Origin: Treponema bryantii
GTDB taxonomy: Bacteria > Spirochaetota > Spirochaetia > Treponematales > Treponemataceae
Length of the DNA: 64,000 nucleotides
Direction of reading: 5' to 3'
Assembly: GCF_900113965.1 (NCBI RefSeq)
Contig: NZ_FORI01000006.1
Coordinates: 1-64,000, forward strand
Shown here: positions 35,997 through 45,198 of the stretch, in pieces
How the letters are laid out: each line of letters begins with the position of its first letter
Position numbering within the stretch: position 1 is the stretch's first letter
Position numbers and translations under genes: made by a program
Notes under the pieces: model-generated
Seen by the model: the letters and a program-made list of their open reading frames with translations, nothing else
The model's database searches: none
What the model was told of the DNA's origin: nothing

Positions 35997-36536
35997 ATGT
36001 CTAAAGTAGGTAAACTTCCTGTTGCTATTCCAGCAGGTGTAACAGTAAACGTTGCAAACGGACTTATTTCTGTAAAGGGACCAAAAGGCGAACTTAAACA
36101 GAATTTCCATGACGAAATTGATATCAAGGTTGAAGGCTCAGAAGTAGTTCTTACAACTAAGAACAATGCTAAGCAGACAAATGCTTATCATGGACTTTAC
36201 AGAAGCCTTATCAGCAACATGGTAAAGGGTGTAACTGATGGTTTCACAAAGACACTCGTTATCACTGGTGTTGGTTACCGTGCAGAAGTAAAAGGTAAAG
36301 AACTTGTAATGAACCTGGGTTACTCAAGTGACTACATTGCAATCATTCCAGAAGGACTTACAGTTGTTGCAACTCCAGATGGAAAGCTTACAATTACAGG
36401 TATCGACAAGCAGTTGGTTGGAGAATTCAGTTCTCAGATTCGTAAGTTACGAAAACCTGAACCTTACAAAGGAAAGGGTATTCGTTATGACAACGAAGTT
36501 ATCAGACGTAAAGTCGGTAAGACTGGTGTTAAATAA
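35997..36536 (+). CDS. rplF: 50S ribosomal protein L6
   Basis: A 179-residue L6 with two similar domains. [20 protein letters not shown] start; conserved C-terminal [28 protein letters not shown] upstream. Confidence 0.97.
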   Translation: MSKVGKLPVAIPAGVTVNVANGLISVKGPKGELKQNFHDEIDIKVEGSEVVLTTKNNAKQTNAYHGLYRSLISNMVKGVTDGFTKTLVITGVGYRAEVKGKELVMNLGYSSDYIAIIPEGLTVVATPDGKLTITGIDKQLVGEFSSQIRKLRKPEPYKGKGIRYDNEVIRRKVGKTGVK

Positions 36537-36547
36537 GGTGAAGCTAT

Positions 36548-36910
36548 ATGTTTAAGAAAATGAACGATAAAAACAGAAAACGCTTGCACAGAAAGATTCA
36601 TATCCGTAAGTCAATTTTCGGAACTGCTGATAGACCAAGAATGACTATCACTCGCAGCAACAAGAACATTTCTGTTCAGGTAATTGATGATAATGAAGGA
36701 AAGACTTTAGCTTCAATCTCAACTTTGGAAAAAGAATTTGCTGCTCTTAAGCCAAATACTGATGGAGCTGCAAAGCTTGGTGAAGCTTTCGGAGCACGCC
36801 TTAAGGACAAGAATGTAACTAAGGTTGTATTCGACAGAAATGGTTACTTGTACCATGGTGTTGTAAAAGCTTTCGCTGATGGTGCCCGTAAAGCTGGTAT
36901 CGAATTCTAG
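36548..36910 (+). CDS. rplR: 50S ribosomal protein L18
   Basis: A 120-residue L18 binding 5S rRNA with L5. [20 protein letters not shown] and the ending [20 protein letters not shown] are typical. AAGGTGAAG upstream; 11-bp gap from rplF. Confidence 0.97.
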   Translation: MFKKMNDKNRKRLHRKIHIRKSIFGTADRPRMTITRSNKNISVQVIDDNEGKTLASISTLEKEFAALKPNTDGAAKLGEAFGARLKDKNVTKVVFDRNGYLYHGVVKAFADGARKAGIEF

Positions 36911-36918
36911 GAGTTACT

Positions 36919-37434
36919 ATGGAACATCAGAAAAACTTTGATAAAGATCCAAAAGAGAAGGAGTTTGTAGAAAAACTCGTTACTCTTAACAGAACATGTA
37001 AGACTGTAAAGGGTGGACGTCGTATGTCTTTCTCTGCTCTTACTGTTGTTGGAGATGGAAAAGGTCGCGTAGGATACGGACTTGGTAAAGCTAACGACGT
37101 ATCTGAAGCTATTAAGAAGAGTATTGATCGTGCAAAGAGAAATCTTGTAGTAATTCCTATGAAGAACGGCACTTTGCCACACGAAATCATTGGTAAATAC
37201 AAGAGTTCTGAAGTATTGCTTATGCCAGCTTGTTCCGGTACTGGAATTATCGCTGGTGGTACTGTACGTGCAATTATGGATGCAGCTGGTGCAACAGACG
37301 TTCAGTCTAAGTCTTTGGGTTCTAACTCAGCAGTAAATGTTGTTCGCGCAACATTTGACGCTATCTCAAAGCTTATGGACGCTAAGAAGGTTGCTGCCAA
37401 CAGAGGTAAAACTCTTGACGAGTTGTGGGGTTAA
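36919..37434 (+). CDS. rpsE: 30S ribosomal protein S5
   Basis: A 171-residue S5 important for decoding fidelity. GGRRMSFSALTVVGDGKGRV is the spectinomycin-associated loop region; SGTGIIAGGTVRAIMDAAG is the second conserved block. TAGGAG precedes the ATG. rpmD follows after 3 bp. Confidence 0.97.
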   Translation: MEHQKNFDKDPKEKEFVEKLVTLNRTCKTVKGGRRMSFSALTVVGDGKGRVGYGLGKANDVSEAIKKSIDRAKRNLVVIPMKNGTLPHEIIGKYKSSEVLLMPACSGTGIIAGGTVRAIMDAAGATDVQSKSLGSNSAVNVVRATFDAISKLMDAKKVAANRGKTLDELWG

Positions 37435-37437
37435 TGT

Positions 37438-37620
37438 ATGGCTAAACAGTTGAAAGTTACATTAATTAAAAGCGTAATTGGTCAGAAACCAGAAAAGAAA
37501 GCAACAGTTCGTAGTCTTGGACTTAAGAAGATTTCTTCTTCTAACACTCTCCCAGACACAGACGCTGTTCGCGGAATGGTTGCTGCTGTATCACACTTGG
37601 TAAAGGTAGAGGAGATCTAA
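37438..37620 (+). CDS. rpmD: 50S ribosomal protein L30
   Basis: A 60-residue L30: KVTLIKSVIGQKPEKKATVR SLGLKKISSSN, ending VSHLVKVEEI. The start ATG comes 3 bp after rpsE, whose end TGGGG may serve as the ribosome site. Confidence 0.95.
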   Translation: MAKQLKVTLIKSVIGQKPEKKATVRSLGLKKISSSNTLPDTDAVRGMVAAVSHLVKVEEI

Positions 37621-37621
37621 A

Positions 37622-38104
37622 ATGGCAGAGTACAATCCAATTCTTAGCGCTCCTCAGGGTGCTAACAAAAATCCTAAGCGTGTTGGACGTGGTTCTTCTT
37701 CAGGACTCGGTACAACTGCTGGTAAGGGTAACAAAGGTCAGCAGTCAAGATCTGGTAAGGCTGGTCCTTACGTAGGTTTTGAAGGTGGACAGATGCCTCT
37801 TTACAGACGTATCGCTCGCAAGGGATTCTCAAACTATCCTTTTAAGAAAGAATATGTATGTATAAATGTTGAGCTTCTGAATGCAAAGTTCGATGACGGT
37901 GCAACAGTAGATAAGGCAGCTCTCGCAGCAAAGGGATTCATCTCTTTGAAGAGTGCTCCTCTCGTAAAGATCCTTGGAAACGGCGACGTTACAAAGAAAT
38001 TGAACGTTGTAGTTGATAAGGTTTCTGAATCTGCAAAAGCAAAAATCGAAAAAGCTGGTGGATCAGTAAAAACTGCTGAAGCATCTGCAGAAGAAGCAAA
38101 ATAA
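37622..38104 (+). CDS. rplO: 50S ribosomal protein L15
   Basis: A 160-residue L15. KRVGRGSSSGLGTTAGKGNK with GQQSRSG, and GGQMPLYRRIARKGFSNYPF are diagnostic. The C-terminus ends in an Ala/Glu-rich tail. GAGGAG lies 5-6 nt before the ATG. secY follows after 13 bp. Confidence 0.97.
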   Translation: MAEYNPILSAPQGANKNPKRVGRGSSSGLGTTAGKGNKGQQSRSGKAGPYVGFEGGQMPLYRRIARKGFSNYPFKKEYVCINVELLNAKFDDGATVDKAALAAKGFISLKSAPLVKILGNGDVTKKLNVVVDKVSESAKAKIEKAGGSVKTAEASAEEAK

Positions 38105-38117
38105 GGCGGAGTAGAAC

Positions 38118-39452
38118 ATGGCAAGCAATCCAATTGTAAATATGTTTAAAGTTAAAGAAATAAGAGACCGTTTGTTCTTTACATTCCTGATTCTCGCAGT
38201 TTTCCGTTTGGGATCTGTAATTACAGTACCAGGAATCGATGCTAACGTTCTTATTAAATACTTTGACGATTTAGCTGCGCAGAACAAAAACGCATTCGCC
38301 AGTTATATGGACTTCTTCGTAGGAGGAGCTTTCTCAAACTTCTCTATTTTGATGCTTGGTGTAATGCCTTATATCTCTATGCAGATTATCATGCAGCTTG
38401 CTGTGATTATTTTCCCGTCCCTTAAACGCATATCTCAGGAAGACGGTGGTCAGAGAAAGATTGCTCAGTACACACGTATTGGTACAATCATTGTTTGTAT
38501 CATCCAGGCTTGGGGTATGTCAGTTTATGCAAACAGTATCCCTGGTTGTATCGTTCTCGAGAACAAGATGGCTTTCAAGGCTCTCTTCCTCGTAACTGTT
38601 ACAACTGGATCTATGGTTGCTGTTTGGTTAGGCGACCAGATTACAGCTCGTGGTATAGGAAATGGTATTTCAATGATGATTTTTGCAGGTATCGTAGCCC
38701 GCTTGCCTAACGCAATTGTTGAGCTTGCTCAGAAAGTTAAGGCTGGCGAGATTCAGCTTGTATTTGTAATCCTTGTAATCATCATGTTCATTGCAATTAT
38801 CGGATTGGTAATTTATGAAGAGTCAGGCCAGAGAAAGATTCCTGTTCACTATGCTAAGCGCGTAGTAGGAAGAAAAATGTATGGCGGACAGAGCACATAT
38901 ATTCCATTCAAGGTTAACCCATCAAACGTTATTCCTTTGATTTTTGCAAACTCAATCCTTACAATGCCTCTGATGTTTGTACAGTCAGTCGCAAAGGGAG
39001 AAAATTCTGCAAGATGGATTAGTTCTATCGCAAGAGTTCTTACTCCTAATGGAAAGTGGTACAATTTATTGTTGGTAATTCTTATTATCTTCTTTGCTTA
39101 CTTCTACACTCAGGTAACCCTGAACCCTACTGAAATCGCAAAGAACATCCGTGAAAACGGCGGCTCCATTCCGGGTGTGCGTACAGATAAGACAGAAGAA
39201 TACCTTACAAAAATATTGAACAGACTTATATTACCAGGTTCATTGTTCCTTGCTTTGATTGCAATTATCCCAACACTCATTCAGAGCTGGTTTGGATTCC
39301 CGCAGTCAGTTGCACAGCTTATGGGAGGAACTTCACTTATCATCTTGATTGGTGTTGATCTTGATACAATGAGTCAGGTTGAGGCTCTCCTTAAAATGCA
39401 TCATCATGAAGGACTTACAAAGAAGGGCAAAATCAGATCACGAAATCTCTAA
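38118..39452 (+). CDS. secY: preprotein translocase subunit SecY
   Basis: A 444-residue channel protein with ten predicted membrane helices. The N-terminal helix LFFTFLILAVFRLGSVITVP, the plug/second-helix region GGAFSNFSILMLGVMPYISM and the cytoplasmic loop with QRKIPVHYAKRVVG are conserved. It forms SecYEG with the SecE encoded at 14882. GCGGAG upstream. A 132-bp gap with a promoter-like motif follows. Confidence 0.97.
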   Translation: MASNPIVNMFKVKEIRDRLFFTFLILAVFRLGSVITVPGIDANVLIKYFDDLAAQNKNAFASYMDFFVGGAFSNFSILMLGVMPYISMQIIMQLAVIIFPSLKRISQEDGGQRKIAQYTRIGTIIVCIIQAWGMSVYANSIPGCIVLENKMAFKALFLVTVTTGSMVAVWLGDQITARGIGNGISMMIFAGIVARLPNAIVELAQKVKAGEIQLVFVILVIIMFIAIIGLVIYEESGQRKIPVHYAKRVVGRKMYGGQSTYIPFKVNPSNVIPLIFANSILTMPLMFVQSVAKGENSARWISSIARVLTPNGKWYNLLLVILIIFFAYFYTQVTLNPTEIAKNIRENGGSIPGVRTDKTEEYLTKILNRLILPGSLFLALIAIIPTLIQSWFGFPQSVAQLMGGTSLIILIGVDLDTMSQVEALLKMHHHEGLTKKGKIRSRNL

Positions 39453-39455
39453 AAG

Positions 39456-39513
39456 AATTTTTAGAAAATTCGTGAATTAGCAGTAGAAAAGAACTGGGAA
39501 TATGTGATATATT
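39456..39513 (+). promoter_or_regulatory. probable internal promoter before rpmJ with the shared AT motif
   Basis: GAATTTTTAGAAAATTCGTG (39456-39475) closely matches GAATTTTTATAAATTCGTG at 14350-14368. Downstream, TATATT (39508-39513) could be a -10; the best -35, TAGAAA at 39484 with 18-bp spacing, is weak. The motif may compensate for it by activation. Confidence 0.5.
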
Positions 39514-39516
39514 ATC

Positions 39517-39562
39517 TTTTACCGAATTGCTCTCATTGCGAGGTGCCTAAAATTCGGTAAAA
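39517..39562 (+). promoter_or_regulatory. 12-bp hairpin in the rpmJ leader
   Basis: TTTTACCGAATT pairs perfectly with AATTCGGTAAAA across a 22-nt loop (GCTCTCATTGCGAGGTGCCT). The right arm ends 22 nt before rpmJ. There is no U-run, so a role in translation or mRNA stability is likelier than termination. Confidence 0.55.
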
Positions 39563-39584
39563 ATATTCTCATGGGGGCTTTTAT

Positions 39585-39698
39585 ATGAAAGTACGAACCA
39601 GTGTAAAACCTATCTGTGACAAGTGTAAGGTTATTAAGAGAAATGGTATTATTCGTATCATTTGTTCAAACCCAAAACATAAGCAGAGACAGGGCTAA
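39585..39698 (+). CDS. rpmJ: 50S ribosomal protein L36
   Basis: A 37-residue L36 of the zinc type: [20 protein letters not shown], then [13 protein letters not shown], with Cys11, Cys14, Cys27 and His32 as ligands. GGGGGC lies upstream. rpsM follows after 17 bp. Confidence 0.96.
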   Translation: MKVRTSVKPICDKCKVIKRNGIIRIICSNPKHKQRQG

Positions 39699-39715
39699 GG
39701 CTTAAGGAGAAACAG

Positions 39716-40084
39716 ATGGCTCGAATTGCGGGAGTTGATATCCCTAACAAGCACGTAAGAGTTGCTTTAACTTATATTTATGGTATCGGCCGTTCATCAG
39801 CAGATGCAATCTGCGAAAAAGCAAAGATTGAACCAACAAAAATGGCTAACGATCTTACACAGGATGAATTGGCTAAGATTCGTGAAATCATTGACGCTGA
39901 ATACAAGACAGAAGGACGTCTCCGTTCTGAAATCGGTCTTAACCTTAAGCGTTTAATGGATATTGGTTGCTATCGTGGTCTTCGTCACAAGAGAGGTCTT
40001 CCAGTACGCGGTCAGAGAACTCGTACAAATGCACGTACTCGCAAGGGTAAGAAGAAGACTGTTGCTAACAAGAAGAAAGCATAA
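39716..40084 (+). CDS. rpsM: 30S ribosomal protein S13
   Basis: A 122-residue S13 that contacts the P-site t[23 protein letters not shown] start; [20 protein letters not shown] tail motif; ends in a Lys-rich stretch. AAGGAG upstream. Confidence 0.97.
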   Translation: MARIAGVDIPNKHVRVALTYIYGIGRSSADAICEKAKIEPTKMANDLTQDELAKIREIIDAEYKTEGRLRSEIGLNLKRLMDIGCYRGLRHKRGLPVRGQRTRTNARTRKGKKKTVANKKKA

Positions 40085-40100
40085 GGCGGAGGAATAATTA

Positions 40101-40481
40101 ATGGCTACCGTTAAGAAACGAAAGGAAAAAAAGAGCGTATACGAAGGAAACGTTTATATCCAGGCTACGTTCAATAATACTATCGTAACTGTAACAGATA
40201 TGAAGGGAAATGCTCTTTCTTGGGCATCTTCAGGCGGACTCGGATTCCGTGGAGCAAAGAAATCTACTCCATTTGCCGCTCAGTCTGTTGCTGAAACAGC
40301 TTTGCAGAAGGCTGCTAGTTATGGTTTGCGTGAAGTTCACGTTTATGTAAAGGGACCAGGAATGGGTCGTGAAAACGCTATCCGTTCTATTGGTGCTATG
40401 GGCTTGAGAGTAAAGTCTATTTCTGATGTTACTCCAATTCCTCACAATGGCTGTCGTCCTCGTAAGACTCGACGCATGTAA
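40101..40481 (+). CDS. rpsK: 30S ribosomal protein S11
   Basis: A 126-residue S11 of the platform. [20 protein letters not shown] and the ending [20 protein letters not shown] are diagnostic. GGCGGAGG upstream. Confidence 0.97.
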   Translation: MATVKKRKEKKSVYEGNVYIQATFNNTIVTVTDMKGNALSWASSGGLGFRGAKKSTPFAAQSVAETALQKAASYGLREVHVYVKGPGMGRENAIRSIGAMGLRVKSISDVTPIPHNGCRPRKTRRM

Positions 40482-40500
40482 ATCTTAAGGAGAATACGTT

Positions 40501-41097
40501 ATGGGTAAAAGCACACAGCCTCTCTTAAAGAGATGTAAAGCCTTGGGTATCAACCCAGTTGTAATGGGTTATACAAAGGAATCAAAGAGAAATCAGAAAG
40601 AAGTTAGACGCGCTAAGAAGTCTGAATACGGTCTTCAGCTTACAGAAAAGCAGAAGCTCCGCTTCATCTATGGTGTTCTCGAGAAGCAGTTCCGCAAGTA
40701 CTATGTAATGGCTACAAAAAAGACTGGCGTAACTGGTGAAGTTTTGCTGCAGATTCTTGAATCTCGTCTTGACAATGTTGTTTATAGAATGGGATTTGCT
40801 AAGACTCGTCAGCAGGCAAGACAGATGGTAAGCCATGGCCACATTACTGTAAATGGAAAGAAGGTTGATATTCCTTCTTACCTCGTAAAAGTAGGCGATG
40901 TAATTTCCATCAAAGAAGAAAGCAGAGCTTCTGCTGGAATCAAGACAATTGTTCTCGCTAATGGCGACAAAGTTGTTCCTGGTTGGCTCGAAGTAGATGC
41001 TGAGAAATTTACTGGAAAGGTTGTAAGCTTGGCTGCTCGTACAGATATTGACTACGCAGTTAAAGAGAACCTTATTGTTGAATATTATTCTAAATAA
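40501..41097 (+). CDS. rpsD: 30S ribosomal protein S4
   Basis: A 198-residue S4, primary assembly protein. S4 RNA-binding domain: LESRLDNVVYRMGFAKTRQQ with ARQMVSHGHITVNGKKVDIP. It lacks the N-terminal zinc cysteines (start GKSTQPLLKRCKALGINPVV). Translational repressor of the alpha operon in other bacteria. AAGGAG upstream. Confidence 0.97.
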   Translation: MGKSTQPLLKRCKALGINPVVMGYTKESKRNQKEVRRAKKSEYGLQLTEKQKLRFIYGVLEKQFRKYYVMATKKTGVTGEVLLQILESRLDNVVYRMGFAKTRQQARQMVSHGHITVNGKKVDIPSYLVKVGDVISIKEESRASAGIKTIVLANGDKVVPGWLEVDAEKFTGKVVSLAARTDIDYAVKENLIVEYYSK

Positions 41098-41112
41098 TAA
41101 AGAGGAGTTTAG

Positions 41113-42171
41113 ATGGCTCGCAAAAACTTGCTTAAAGGTTTCAAAAAACCTAAAGGTATTTCATTTGAACCGATTGACAGTACCAATCCGAATTATCAGA
41201 AGTTTTATGCCTACCCGTTTGAAACAGGTTTTGGTACAACAGTTGGAAACACTTTAAGAAGAGTATTGTTGTCATCTATCCAAGGTTATGCAATTACCTC
41301 TATCCGTATTACATCTTATGATGAAAGTGGAATCTCTCATATTATTTCCAGTGAATTTGAAGCAATTCCAAATGTAGCTGAAGATACTCTTGAGATTATC
41401 AATAGTCTTAAGATGATACGGTTGTGCTTGCCAGAGGACGTTGAATCAGACACTATTCAGTATGAGTTCAAAGGTCCTGGTGTAGTAAAGAGTGATGATT
41501 TTGCAAGAGAGGGAAAACTTGATATCAAGACTAAAGATCAGGTGATCTTTACAATGATGGAAGGTGCTCAGCTTGATATTGAAATTCAGGTAGACCTTGG
41601 TAGGGGATACGTACCTGCTGAAACTAATGAACATTACATAGAAGTTGTTGGTACAATTCCTATGGATGCCATTTTCACTCCTGTTCCAAAAGTAAAATAT
41701 TCTATTGAGCCTTGTCGTGTAGGTCAGCGTAATGACTACGATAAGCTTGTTCTTGAGATTTGGACTGATGGAACAATTTCACCTGTAAATGCACTTGGAG
41801 AAGCTGCAAAGATCGCTAAAGACCACTTTGCTATCTTTATCAACTTCAACGATAGTGAGATTTCTGGTGGTGATGAAAGTGATGAAGGAGATGAGACTAT
41901 TAAGACTATTCTTAATACTCCTGTTGAGGAACTCGAACTTTCAGTACGTTCATCAAATTGTTTAAAGAATGCAAATATTCGTACAATCGGCGAATTAACT
42001 AAGAAGACTGAAGATGACATTGCAAAGACAAGAAACTTTGGAAAGAAGAGTCTGCAGGAAATCAAGGAAAAGCTCCAGGAATGGAACCTTACACTTGGTA
42101 TGACAGATTACAGTCATCTGAAGAATGCTGCCAATATTATAAAGCAGAAGGAAGAAACAGATGAATCATAG
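41113..42171 (+). CDS. rpoA: DNA-directed RNA polymerase subunit alpha
   Basis: A 352-residue alpha subunit. The N-terminal dimerisation domain has [20 protein letters not shown]; the C-terminal domain that contacts UP elements and activators is [20 protein letters not shown] with [13 protein letters not shown] and [13 protein letters not shown]. Longer than E. coli alpha by about 20 residues, largely an acidic linker ([10 protein letters not shown]). GAGGAG upstream; overlaps rplQ by 11 bp. Confidence 0.97.
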   Translation: MARKNLLKGFKKPKGISFEPIDSTNPNYQKFYAYPFETGFGTTVGNTLRRVLLSSIQGYAITSIRITSYDESGISHIISSEFEAIPNVAEDTLEIINSLKMIRLCLPEDVESDTIQYEFKGPGVVKSDDFAREGKLDIKTKDQVIFTMMEGAQLDIEIQVDLGRGYVPAETNEHYIEVVGTIPMDAIFTPVPKVKYSIEPCRVGQRNDYDKLVLEIWTDGTISPVNALGEAAKIAKDHFAIFINFNDSEISGGDESDEGDETIKTILNTPVEELELSVRSSNCLKNANIRTIGELTKKTEDDIAKTRNFGKKSLQEIKEKLQEWNLTLGMTDYSHLKNAANIIKQKEETDES

Positions 42172-42673
42172 AAATGGTTTTAATCCGCTTTCACGTACAA
42201 CAGCACATCGTCGTGCTATGTCACGCAATATGGTAACTTCGCTCTTCAGATATGAGCGTATTACTACAACAAAATCTAAGGCTCTTGAAGTAAGAAAATC
42301 TGCTGAAAAACTCATTACAAGAGCAAAAGAAGATACTGTACACAATCGTCGTGAAGCTGCAAAGTTTATTCAGGATGAAAAGATCTTGAACAAGCTTTTC
42401 ACAGAGATTGGTCCTCGCATGAAGGAAAGAAACGGTGGTTATACTCGTGTTCTTAAGCTTGGATATCGTCAGGGCGATGCTGCAGATGTTGTAATTCTTG
42501 AGCTGGTAGACTATAAGCTTGATGCTGACAAGTCTGAAGAAAAAAAGCCTGCTAAGAAAGCTGAAAGTAAAAAGCCTGCAGCTAAGGCAAAGGATGCAAG
42601 TTCTGAGGCTAAGCCAAAGAAAACTACAACAAAGAAAGCTTCTGAAAAGAAAGAAGAAGCTCCTGCTAACTAA
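42161..42673 (+). CDS. rplQ: 50S ribosomal protein L17 with a Lys/Ala extension
   Basis: A 170-residue L17. The core is the usual 120 residues ([20 protein letters not shown] to [13 protein letters not shown]); the last 45 residues are a low-complexity Lys/Ala/Glu tail ([19 protein letters not shown]). Start within the rpoA end behind GAAGGAAG. The extended tail recalls those of S3 and of the downstream zinc-ribbon protein. Confidence 0.94.
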   Translation: MNHRNGFNPLSRTTAHRRAMSRNMVTSLFRYERITTTKSKALEVRKSAEKLITRAKEDTVHNRREAAKFIQDEKILNKLFTEIGPRMKERNGGYTRVLKLGYRQGDAADVVILELVDYKLDADKSEEKKPAKKAESKKPAAKAKDASSEAKPKKTTTKKASEKKEEAPAN

Positions 42674-42691
42674 GCTAAATAGGAGTTTAAT

Positions 42692-42934
42692 ATGTCAAAG
42701 AACCATCGTGGATCTGGAATTAGATCATTACCTGCACACGGAAGAGGAACATGTGCTATCTGTGGTAAAACAGATATCAAAGTTCTTTGGGAAAAGGAAA
42801 TTAATGGTCAGACTGTAAATGTTTGTAAGTTCTGCAACGCTAAGCTCAAGAATGAAGCTCGCGTAGAAGCAAGAAAGGCAAAGCCAGCTGCTGCTGAAGC
42901 TCCTGCAGAAGAAACTCCAGCTGCTGCTGAGTAA
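42692..42934 (+). CDS. small zinc-ribbon protein at the end of the alpha operon, function unknown
   Basis: An 80-residue basic protein: SKNHRGSGIRSLPAHGRGTC, then CAIC and, 23 residues on, CKFC, giving a four-cysteine zinc ribbon over residues about 20-48; then NAKLKNEARVEARKAKP and an Ala/Pro/Glu tail. AGGAG lies 8 nt upstream and the gene precedes the operon terminator, so it is expressed with rplQ. Composition and place suggest a ribosome-associated or RNA-binding protein; I do not recognise a named family. Confidence 0.75.
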   Translation: MSKNHRGSGIRSLPAHGRGTCAICGKTDIKVLWEKEINGQTVNVCKFCNAKLKNEARVEARKAKPAAAEAPAEETPAAAE

Positions 42935-42956
42935 GTTCTGTTTTACAGACATTATA

Positions 42957-42988
42957 AACCGTCATCAATATCGGATGGCGGTTTTTTT
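42957..42988 (+). terminator. terminator of the alpha operon
   Basis: AACCGTCATC, 7-nt loop, GATGGCGGTT, then T7. One mismatch in the stem. It closes the long ribosomal cluster. Confidence 0.88.
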
Positions 42989-43019
42989 ATTTTAGGGTGA
43001 TTTTCTTAATTAGTTTGCC

Positions 43020-43048
43020 TTGAAAGAAAAGGCAAGTTGAAATATAAT
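43020..43048 (+). promoter_or_regulatory. promoter of the PilZ gene, nearly leaderless
   Basis: TTGAAA (43020-43025), 17 bp, TATAAT (43043-43048). The ATG at 43058 is 9 nt further, so the 5' leader would be only about 2-3 nt. No Shine-Dalgarno is present. Confidence 0.65.
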
Positions 43049-43057
43049 TATAGAGTA

Positions 43058-44008
43058 ATGAGTGTAGCAACCAGTCATCACATTTCCAGATATTACGATT
43101 ATTATCGTGATAAGGAAATTGTTTTTACAAAGGCAAATTTAAAATCTCTGCGCATTGATCCACGTCAGATCTATCTTAAAAGTAATGGTGGTCAATGGCC
43201 TTGTATCATAAACTCGTCTTCACTTCAGCAGGCTAAGGTTATTATTGGAACTTCTAGTGGTATCTTTACAACTGTTCAGAAAAACAGAAGTGCACCAATC
43301 AGTATCAGATACTGCTTTTTTGATCAGAATAATGAACCTATTCAGTTTTCTGTAAATTGTACTGTAATTGATATTAAACCATTTCAGGATTCGAACGAAC
43401 TTGCATTGGTAACTTTATCATTTACACAGCGTCCGCCTGATGATTTGATTCTTCGTATAGGCGAGTTTATTGAAGTAAATGAGAACTTCCAGAACCGTAA
43501 GGAAGAAAGAATCGCAATTAATGATAACTCACTTCGTCTCTTGAATATTCCAAAAGAGGAGTCTTACATCTTTATTGCAGGAGTTCCTAGAAAGTGTATC
43601 CTTAAAGATATTTCTTTTGGTGGTGCTAAGGCAATGCTCGTAGGAATTCCAAAGTTCCTTGAGAATAAGGCTGTAGATTTGCGTCTGTTCTTTATAGATA
43701 CAAATGAAAAGATTTCGCTTCCTGGTGTAATCAAGAATTCAGATTTCTTACCTGGTCGTAAGGATATTTCAATTGTTCATATTGAATTCATTCCAGACGA
43801 AATTCCTATGACCTATAAGTTCCATATCAACAGCTATATTACTTCTTACCAAAAGCAGTTGATTCAGAACCAGATTAACAACAAAGCAGCTGAAGAAAAG
43901 GCAGAAGCTGCAGCAGCTGCAAAGAAGGCCGCTGCTGAACAGAAAACTGCTGATGCTCAGGCAGTATCTGCACAGCAGGCAGCTGCAAATCCGACTGCAG
44001 CTAACTAA
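43058..44008 (+). CDS. PilZ-domain (cyclic di-GMP receptor-like) protein
   Basis: A 316-residue soluble protein. An N-terminal PilZN-like domain (about residues 1-135, HHISRYYDYYRDKEIVFTKA) precedes a PilZ domain whose binding signature appears as RKEER (about 148-152) and DISFGGA (about 187-193), i.e. RxxxR and D-x-S-x-x-G. These residues bind cyclic di-GMP in the family. The last 35 residues are an Ala/Gln/Lys tail (EEKAEAAAAAKKAAAEQ). The frame opens at TTG 43037, but the promoter geometry points to the ATG at 43058. Treponema PilZ proteins have been tied to motility and virulence; the target here is unknown. Confidence 0.82.
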   Translation: MSVATSHHISRYYDYYRDKEIVFTKANLKSLRIDPRQIYLKSNGGQWPCIINSSSLQQAKVIIGTSSGIFTTVQKNRSAPISIRYCFFDQNNEPIQFSVNCTVIDIKPFQDSNELALVTLSFTQRPPDDLILRIGEFIEVNENFQNRKEERIAINDNSLRLLNIPKEESYIFIAGVPRKCILKDISFGGAKAMLVGIPKFLENKAVDLRLFFIDTNEKISLPGVIKNSDFLPGRKDISIVHIEFIPDEIPMTYKFHINSYITSYQKQLIQNQINNKAAEEKAEAAAAAKKAAAEQKTADAQAVSAQQAAANPTAAN

Positions 44009-44044
44009 CAGGCTGTCTAAATCAAATTTTTAAGTGGTATTATT

Positions 44045-45196
44045 ATGAATCCATCAAACCCATTGGAATCGATTTATTTTATTAACATTCCATCAATTCA
44101 ACTTACATCTTGTAATTCTTTTGAAATTGATCCGACAATTCCGTTGCCGGTACAGAAAAAGCCAGGCGAAGAAGGCAAAAACTTTGATCCTAAGGCAATT
44201 GAACCTGAACAGATTCTTGCAGGTATGCTTACAATTCTTGCCTACGATTCAAAGAATACAAATCTTGATTATTACCGCTCAATTCTTAAAAAGATTAAGC
44301 CTAATCTTAAGAAAGAACTTTGTGAGGCGGCAATTCTTAAAACAAAGAATGAAGATTTTGACCTTGCAGAAGAAATCTTCCGTGCCCTTATAGGCTTTGA
44401 TCCTGAAGATGTTGCAATCATTCTTAATATGGCTTTGTTCCTTGACCAGCGTGCAGACTCTTACAGAAACTCTGGTCTTTTTGATGATGCTGATGCTTAT
44501 GATGCAGATGCATATTCATATTATGAACAGGCTATGAATGCTGAGCCACCACTTCCAGATGTATATTTTAATGTTGGTTTTTATTACATGAAGCAGCATA
44601 AATACCGTGAAGCAAAGGATGCTTTTGAAACATATCTTGCACTTACCTGTGAAACAAGTGATGAGGATATGGGTGAGAACGGTGTTTATAAAAAAGAACG
44701 TGCTCAGGAAATCATCAATAATATTAATAACCAGAATATGGAAGATGAGTCTTTTAAGGCTGCATATGATTTGATTTCAAGCGGTCAGGAAGAAAAAGGC
44801 CTTGAGCAAATTAGAGACTTCCTACAGAGCAATCCTAAGGTTTGGAACGGCTGGTTTATGCTTGGCTGGGGACTCAGACGTCTTGAACGCTTCTCTGACG
44901 CTAAACAGGCTTTCCTTGAGGCTCTGAAATATGGTGGAGACACCAATGCAGATACTTATAATGAACTTTCATTGTGTTATGTTCAGGAAAAGGATTTTGC
45001 AGAAGCTCAGAAGTGTCTTATGAAGGCACTTGCAATGGAGCCTGAAAGCACAAAGATTATGTCAAATCTTGGTTATCTTGCGCTTGCAATGGGAAATAAG
45101 CAGGAAGCGCGTAATTATTTTACTGCTGTGCTTGAGTTTGATCCTAAGGATAGAATTGCGGCGAGTGAACTTGCTAAATTAGAAGTTGGAGAATAA
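44045..45196 (+). CDS. tetratricopeptide-repeat protein
   Basis: A 383-residue protein without a signal peptide. Tetratricopeptide repeats cover about residues 85-380 (DLAEEIFRALIGFDPEDVAI; PDVYFNVGFYYMKQHKYREA; WNGWFMLGWGLRRLERFSDA; KIMSNLGYLALAMGNKQEAR). The first 80 residues, with YFINIPSIQLTSC, are not a recognised domain. It follows the PilZ gene by 36 bp on the same strand; the only Shine-Dalgarno candidate is weak (AAGTGG), so coupling is likely. TPR proteins act as scaffolds; the partner is unknown. Confidence 0.8.
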   Translation: MNPSNPLESIYFINIPSIQLTSCNSFEIDPTIPLPVQKKPGEEGKNFDPKAIEPEQILAGMLTILAYDSKNTNLDYYRSILKKIKPNLKKELCEAAILKTKNEDFDLAEEIFRALIGFDPEDVAIILNMALFLDQRADSYRNSGLFDDADAYDADAYSYYEQAMNAEPPLPDVYFNVGFYYMKQHKYREAKDAFETYLALTCETSDEDMGENGVYKKERAQEIINNINNQNMEDESFKAAYDLISSGQEEKGLEQIRDFLQSNPKVWNGWFMLGWGLRRLERFSDAKQAFLEALKYGGDTNADTYNELSLCYVQEKDFAEAQKCLMKALAMEPESTKIMSNLGYLALAMGNKQEARNYFTAVLEFDPKDRIAASELAKLEVGE

Positions 45197-45198
45197 AT

